The notes below the pieces were generated by a model. That model ran no database searches and was not told the DNA's origin. It saw only the letters and a list, made by a program, of their open reading frames with translations. The translations under genes and the position numbers were made by a program. This document shows, piece after piece, positions 25,373 to 28,157 of a DNA stretch of 28,157 nucleotides (positions are counted from its first letter, which is position 1; the number at the start of each line of letters is the position of its first letter). Origin of the DNA: JBOFEH01 sp051650265 (GTDB taxonomy: Bacteria; Bacillota; Clostridia; Lachnospirales; Cellulosilyticaceae); contig JBOFIR010000089.1 of assembly GCA_051650265.1 (NCBI GenBank), positions 1 to 28,157 of the forward strand, given 5' to 3'.

Positions 25373-25400
25373 TTAATATATGCAAAAGCGAGACTGTCAA
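25373..25400 (-). promoter_or_regulatory. Promoter of the 107-residue gene
   Basis: On the minus strand a perfect TTGACA (25395-25400) and TATTAA (25373-25378) are spaced by 16 bases, 29 bases before ATG 25343. It argues against the longer reading frame. Confidence 0.6.
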
Positions 25401-25598
25401 TGAGCGAAGGCCCCTTCTTTTTGCCAGAAGGTATAACAAATTATCTCCATTCAGTAAAGTAACCTATCAAGGAAAATATGAATAGGTGTTACAACTTTTA
25501 GGCGGTAAGGTTAAGAATAATGTGAAAGTGCCACAGGAACTGAAAGGGTATAGTAATGTAGAGGGATATTTGATGGGAATATGAGTAATGTAATGAGG

Positions 25599-25632
25599 AC
25601 ATTTAATTCTAGAGGTAGGGTTAGGTGTTTTT
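25599..25632 (+). terminator. Terminator-like hairpin, near copy of one at 27316
   Basis: ACATTTAATTC (25599-25609) pairs with GGGTTAGGTGT (25618-25628) including several G-T pairs, followed by five T. A very similar hairpin ends the redox operon. Confidence 0.5.
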
Positions 25633-25655
25633 ATTATGTGTAAGAGTAAAATTAG

Positions 25656-25714
25656 TTGACAAAATACTTTGTAAATATATAAACATTGAAAATATTTAAA
25701 ATAAATAGTATAAT
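25656..25714 (+). promoter_or_regulatory. Two tandem promoters of the redox operon
   Basis: First: TTGACA (25656-25661), 16 bases, TATAAA (25678-25683). Second: TTGAAA (25686-25691), 17 bases, TATAAT (25709-25714). The second lies 36 bases before ATG 25751. Confidence 0.7.
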
Positions 25715-25750
25715 GCTAAAGTTAATTAAAATTATCGGGAGCTGGGGATA

Positions 25751-25900
25751 ATGAGCAAATTTATAAGTAGGTATAAAATGACATGTGCGGCACTTATCTT
25801 CGGGATAACATGTGTTGTTAGAGGGATATTGCGTGGGGAAGTTCAAGTAGTGTTTGAAAAAGCAATAAGGTTATGTTTGGAGTGTGTTGGAATTGGATAA
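25751..25900 (+). CDS. Small CXXC membrane peptide, CD1871A-like (49 residues)
   Basis: ATG 25751 with GGGAGCTGGGG upstream opens a 49-codon frame to TAA 25898-25900. A hydrophobic segment (CAALIFGITCVV, residues about 12-23) is followed by RGEVQVVFEKAIRLCLECVG, where C-x-x-C and the ending GIG match what I remember of the CD1871A family of clostridial small CXXC proteins. The peptide would sit in the membrane with a redox-active or metal-binding CXXC at its C-terminus. It overlaps the start of the 4Fe-4S gene, so the two are translationally coupled. Family assignment from memory, function unknown. Confidence 0.78.
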   Translation: MSKFISRYKMTCAALIFGITCVVRGILRGEVQVVFEKAIRLCLECVGIG

Positions 25901-26768
25901 ACAGAGAAGAATACGACCAGGGATACAGGCACTTACTACTATAGTTACTAATCTTAATATGCAGAATTTTTTTGAAGGTACTATTAACCAAGGAGCTATA
26001 AAGCAAATCTGTGTGCCAGGCTTAAATTGTTATTCATGCCCTGGCGCAATAGCTTCTTGTCCTATAGGAGCATTTCAATCCGTTGCAGGCACTCAGAAGT
26101 TTAATTTCTCATATTATATTTTAGGCATATGTATTTTATTTGGAACTGTTTTAGGAAGAGTAGTTTGTGGATTCTTGTGTCCTTTTGGTTGGTTTCAAGA
26201 ACTCTTACATAAGATACCATCTCGTAAGATAAGTAGTAAAAAAGTGAGATGGATGACTAAATTAAAGTATGCTGTGTTGGTGTTGTTTGTTTGTATCTTG
26301 CCTATAGTAGCAGTAAATGCGGTGGGGCTTGGCAATCCAACATTTTGTAAGTACATTTGTCCGGTGGGAATCTTAGAAGGAGGGATTCCTTTGGCTATGG
26401 CTAATCCTGCGATTCGTAATAGCCTTGGATGGTTATTTACTTGGAAAAGCATTGTTCTAATGGGACTAATAATATTAGGCATATTTTTTTATAGGCCATT
26501 TTGTAAATGGATCTGCCCATTGGGGGCCTTCTATGGACTATTTAATAAAGTTGCCTTATATCGGTATAGTTTAAAAACTACAGAGTGTACAGACTGCGGA
26601 CTATGTGCCACAATTTGTAAGATGGATATAGATATACGCAAGCAAGCTAATGATAGTGAATGTATTCGGTGTGGAGAGTGTATGCATCAATGCCCTAAAC
26701 AGGCTATCCAACCATCGATTCATATAAAAATAAAAAATAGAGAAGTGGGGAAGAAACATGAAAAGTAG
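25893..26768 (+). CDS. Membrane 4Fe-4S ferredoxin-like protein (NapH/MauN type)
   Basis: The start is TTG 25893 (291 residues); GTG 25884 is an alternative. Several membrane segments (SYYILGICILFGTVLG, KYAVLVLFVCILPIVAV, SIVLMGLIILGIFFY) alternate with cysteine motifs: CVPGLNCYSCPGAIASC near the N-terminus, CGFLCPFGWFQE, CKYICPVGILEGG and CKWICPLGAFYGL. The C-terminus carries two ferredoxin clusters: CTDCGLCATICKMDI and CIRCGECMHQCPKQAI. The build is that of NapH-like proteins, which pass electrons through the membrane, here probably from a cytoplasmic donor to an acceptor on the outer face. Both neighbours are thiol proteins and their genes overlap it (by 8 and 11 bases), which points to one working unit. 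Confidence 0.9.
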   Translation: MDKQRRIRPGIQALTTIVTNLNMQNFFEGTINQGAIKQICVPGLNCYSCPGAIASCPIGAFQSVAGTQKFNFSYYILGICILFGTVLGRVVCGFLCPFGWFQELLHKIPSRKISSKKVRWMTKLKYAVLVLFVCILPIVAVNAVGLGNPTFCKYICPVGILEGGIPLAMANPAIRNSLGWLFTWKSIVLMGLIILGIFFYRPFCKWICPLGAFYGLFNKVALYRYSLKTTECTDCGLCATICKMDIDIRKQANDSECIRCGECMHQCPKQAIQPSIHIKIKNREVGKKHEK

Positions 26769-27291
26769 AGTAATATTATTTCTAATATTGACGGTTGTAA
26801 TGAGTACTATTTGTGGATGTGCTACATCTAGTAATGAGGAGATAGTAGAAGATTTTTTGCAACTTGAAGCTGTTGACTTTGAAGGTGAAGCTGTACAGAG
26901 TAGTATATTCAGTGATTATGATGCTACAATTGTGAATGTATGGTATACGGGCTGTGTACCTTGTATAGATGAAATGCCTTATCTAGAAAAAGTATCTCAA
27001 GAGTTTAAAGAAGAGAATATCAATTTTATTGGAATAGCAACAGATATTAGTGACAGCGATGAAAATTTTGCATTAGCTAGAGAAATTATAGCAACTCAAG
27101 GTGTTACTTATAAAAATCTAAAGCCAATTAAAGATAGTAAATTTGAGAAGGAATGTTTAGATAAAATAACAGCCTTCCCTAGTACATATGTAGTGAATAA
27201 AGAAGGAGAGATAATAGGGGGACCAATAACGGGGGCTCTTGACGATTATTCAAAGAATAAAATAAAACAACTGATTGATCAGCAGCAATAG
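26758..27291 (+). CDS. Thioredoxin-like lipoprotein (TlpA/ResA type)
   Basis: This 177-residue protein begins with a lipoprotein signal (hydrophobic residues 5-18, likely lipid cysteine C21 in TICGCATS). The thioredoxin fold follows with NVWYTGCVPCIDEMPYL; the CVPC pair is at residues 66 and 69. FIGIATDISD and the cis-proline region AFPSTYVVNKEGEIIG complete the AlkC/TlpA-type fold. It would reduce or exchange disulfides on the outer face of the membrane. ATG 26758 lies inside the 3' end of the 4Fe-4S gene. No cytochrome c biogenesis genes are near, so its electrons may come from the 4Fe-4S protein rather than CcdA. Confidence 0.9.
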   Translation: MKSRVILFLILTVVMSTICGCATSSNEEIVEDFLQLEAVDFEGEAVQSSIFSDYDATIVNVWYTGCVPCIDEMPYLEKVSQEFKEENINFIGIATDISDSDENFALAREIIATQGVTYKNLKPIKDSKFEKECLDKITAFPSTYVVNKEGEIIGGPITGALDDYSKNKIKQLIDQQQ

Positions 27292-27315
27292 GGGTAGATC
27301 CAAAAAGTGATAAGA

Positions 27316-27350
27316 GCATCTAATTCTAGAAATGGGGTTAGGTGTTTTTT
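27316..27350 (+). terminator. Terminator of the redox operon
   Basis: GCATCTAATTC (27316-27326) pairs with GGGTTAGGTGT (27335-27345), followed by six T. It differs from the hairpin at 25599 by changes that keep pairing. Confidence 0.65.
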
Positions 27351-27513
27351 GTTGAGTAACAATTCTCAAATAATGGGAGCTAGTAGGGGTAGTAGAGGAG
27401 CATGGGGACAAGATAGCAAATATATCTATACCTATTATATTTATGTACATAAAAGTGATTATGAATTTGCGAGTTTTGTTGTGGGTAGATTAAATGGATG
27501 AAGGGGTGGTTTA

Positions 27514-27597
27514 ATGGAGTTTACAAATGCTATAACAGGTTTGCTTATATTTGTGTGGATTTATCAATTAGTAAAAATAGGAGTGGTGAAAAATTAA
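27514..27597 (+). CDS. Possible small membrane peptide (27 residues)
   Basis: ATG 27514 has AAGGGGTGG upstream and opens a 27-codon frame to TAA 27595-27597. Nearly all of it is one hydrophobic segment (ITGLLIFVWIYQLVKIG) with a basic end. It resembles small single-pass peptides, but no family is recognised and it may be chance. Confidence 0.38.
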   Translation: MEFTNAITGLLIFVWIYQLVKIGVVKN

Positions 27598-27603
27598 AAC
27601 AAA

Positions 27604-27634
27604 AAAAGGAAACCCTTATCCATCAAAGGTTTCC
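27604..27634 (-). terminator. Minus-strand terminator of the original tRNA gene
   Basis: On the minus strand AGGAAACC and GGTTTCCT form a stem around a loop of about 13 bases, followed by a run of seven T. It lies just behind the tRNA 3' piece and would have ended its transcript. Confidence 0.7.
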
Positions 27635-27644
27635 TCCTGCACAG

Positions 27645-27686
27645 TTGGAATGACGGGGCTCGAACCCGCGACCTCATGCCCCCCAG
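27645..27686 (-). other. Displaced 3' part of a tRNA gene, attachment site of an integrative element
   Basis: On the minus strand the sequence reads as the 3' half of a tRNA from the anticodon loop to the discriminator: loop CTGGGGG, stem GCATG, variable AGGTC, T-arm GCGGG-TTCGAGC-CCCGT, acceptor strand CATTCCA and A. The anticodon would be GGG, that is a proline tRNA. The 5' half is absent: the sequence before the loop (27687 onward) cannot pair with GCATG. This is what integration of an element into the 3' part of a tRNA leaves at one end; the recombinase gene lies 190 bases away. Amino-acid identity is less sure than the structure. Confidence 0.78.
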
Positions 27687-27872
27687 TTAGGGTATAGGGC
27701 TAATTGTAGTTTATCATGAAAGGTATATATATCAAGCATAAACCTAGCAGTATCAATGTGTTGAAGAATATCAGTTAGACTTAATATCTTATATTTTTAA
27801 ATCTAATTTCACCCATTTTAACATTCTTTAAAATTAAAGTGAGTTATAAAGTGAGTTACAAAATACGTAAGT

Positions 27873-28157
27873 TTATTCAGCTACCAATTCCTCAAATAAA
27901 GCCTGTTGTTTGTGGGTAGTAGCCTTCTTTGTATCTTCCAAGATGTGTGTATAAATATTTAAAGTTGTTTCAATATCTGAATGTCCTAATAGTATTTGTA
28001 TAGTTTTGATGTTTTCACCAGATTCAAGGAGTCTGGTTGCAAAAGTATGTCTTAAAGCATGAAAGCTAATGCCTAAATACTTGGTTATGGATTTATCCTC
28101 TAAAGTTACTTCAATAGGATTAATTTTTGCATTTTCACAAATTCTAGAATGATACCT
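27873..28157 (-). CDS. Tyrosine recombinase/integrase, C-terminal part (5' end outside window)
   Basis: On the minus strand an open frame enters at 28157 and ends at TAA 27873-27875, giving the last 94 residues. The catalytic box is clear: FHALRHTFATRLLESGENI (H-x-x-R), LLGHSDIETTLNIY with the conserved GH, and the tyrosine nucleophile in IYTHILEDT. The ending KKATTHKQQALFEELVAE is usual for integrases of Tn916-like and phage elements. It recombines DNA at the attachment site, in keeping with the tRNA piece next to it. The N-terminal DNA-binding domains and the first catalytic arginine are beyond the window. Confidence 0.93.
   Translation of the reverse strand, partial: RYHSRICENAKINPIEVTLEDKSITKYLGISFHALRHTFATRLLESGENIKTIQILLGHSDIETTLNIYTHILEDTKKATTHKQQALFEELVAE

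Larger units (their letters stand above)
25401..25750 (+). other. Intergenic stretch with a possible 32-residue frame, a hairpin and two promoters
   Basis: No firm gene is seen. A GTG at 25486 opens a 32-codon frame to 25584 (contains VPQELKGYSNVEGYLMG) that ends just before a terminator-like hairpin at 25599-25632; it could be a tiny gene or a remnant, but its start lacks a good ribosome site. Beyond the hairpin lie two promoters for the following redox operon. Confidence 0.45.

Noticed and set aside
25344..25439. N-terminal extension of the 107-residue minus-strand gene
   Set aside because: The extension contains a TTGACA/TATTAA promoter and the only good ribosome site is before ATG 25343.
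27307..27501. A 64-codon frame behind the redox operon
   Set aside because: It begins with GTG without a ribosome site and runs straight through the terminator hairpin and its T-run; composition does not look protein-like.
1..28157. CRISPR array
   Set aside because: No regularly spaced repeats of 20-40 bases were seen on reading the window.

Overview
The window looks like a chromosomal segment of a low-GC, Gram-positive anaerobe of the Bacillota, class Clostridia, most likely a Lachnospirales relative. This rests on the strong AGGAGG-type ribosome binding sites, the pyruvate phosphate dikinase, the dgt-dnaG-rpoD-trmK-Nif3 gene order, the DUF1540 and CD1871A-type small cysteine proteins, and the overall AT richness. 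The species cannot be named from sequence reading alone.

Layout. (1) 1-8505 is a core housekeeping block on the + strand: the 3' part of ppdK and its terminator, a decayed dGTPase gene (internal deletion, two stops, one frameshift), then dnaG, rpoD, trmK, a Nif3/YqfO gene and a TGS-domain nucleoside kinase. (2) 8506-8939 holds the RNase P RNA gene with its own promoter directly behind the kinase stop codon and a 19-bp hairpin at its end. (3) 8940-17390 carries a GH109-like Gfo/Idh/MocA protein, a class V aminotransferase of the cysteine desulfurase type, an L,D-transpeptidase, an alpha/beta hydrolase, a protein of unknown function and a large secreted protein with a copper amine oxidase N-like domain and PKD-like repeats. 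(4) 17379-20162 has a small 51-residue gene on the minus strand, a divergent MFS exporter, a double DUF1540 protein, a small helical protein and a Nudix hydrolase. (5) 20162-23841 is a remnant sugar-related locus: a Gfo/Idh/MocA dehydrogenase and an AraC-type regulator on the minus strand, facing a permease ORF in which two MalF/MalG-type subunits have been truncated and fused. (6) 24141-25343 holds an ABC-type AAA ATPase and a convergent gene of unknown function. (7) 25751-27291 is a compact redox operon: a 49-residue CXXC membrane peptide, a membrane 4Fe-4S protein and a thioredoxin-like lipoprotein. (8) 27604-28157 is the left border of an integrative element: the displaced 3' piece of a tRNA with its native terminator, followed by the 3' end of a tyrosine recombinase gene that runs out of the window.

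How the parts fit. The first block is replication, transcription and RNA maturation. The accessory part mixes envelope genes (L,D-transpeptidase, PKD protein) with what is left of a carbohydrate-uptake locus. Two independent signs of gene decay (dgt and the permease) suggest local loss of genes. The least described parts are the CXXC / 4Fe-4S / TlpA operon, which may move electrons across the membrane to extracytoplasmic thiols, the unknown C-terminal region of the PKD protein, and several small unassigned genes.
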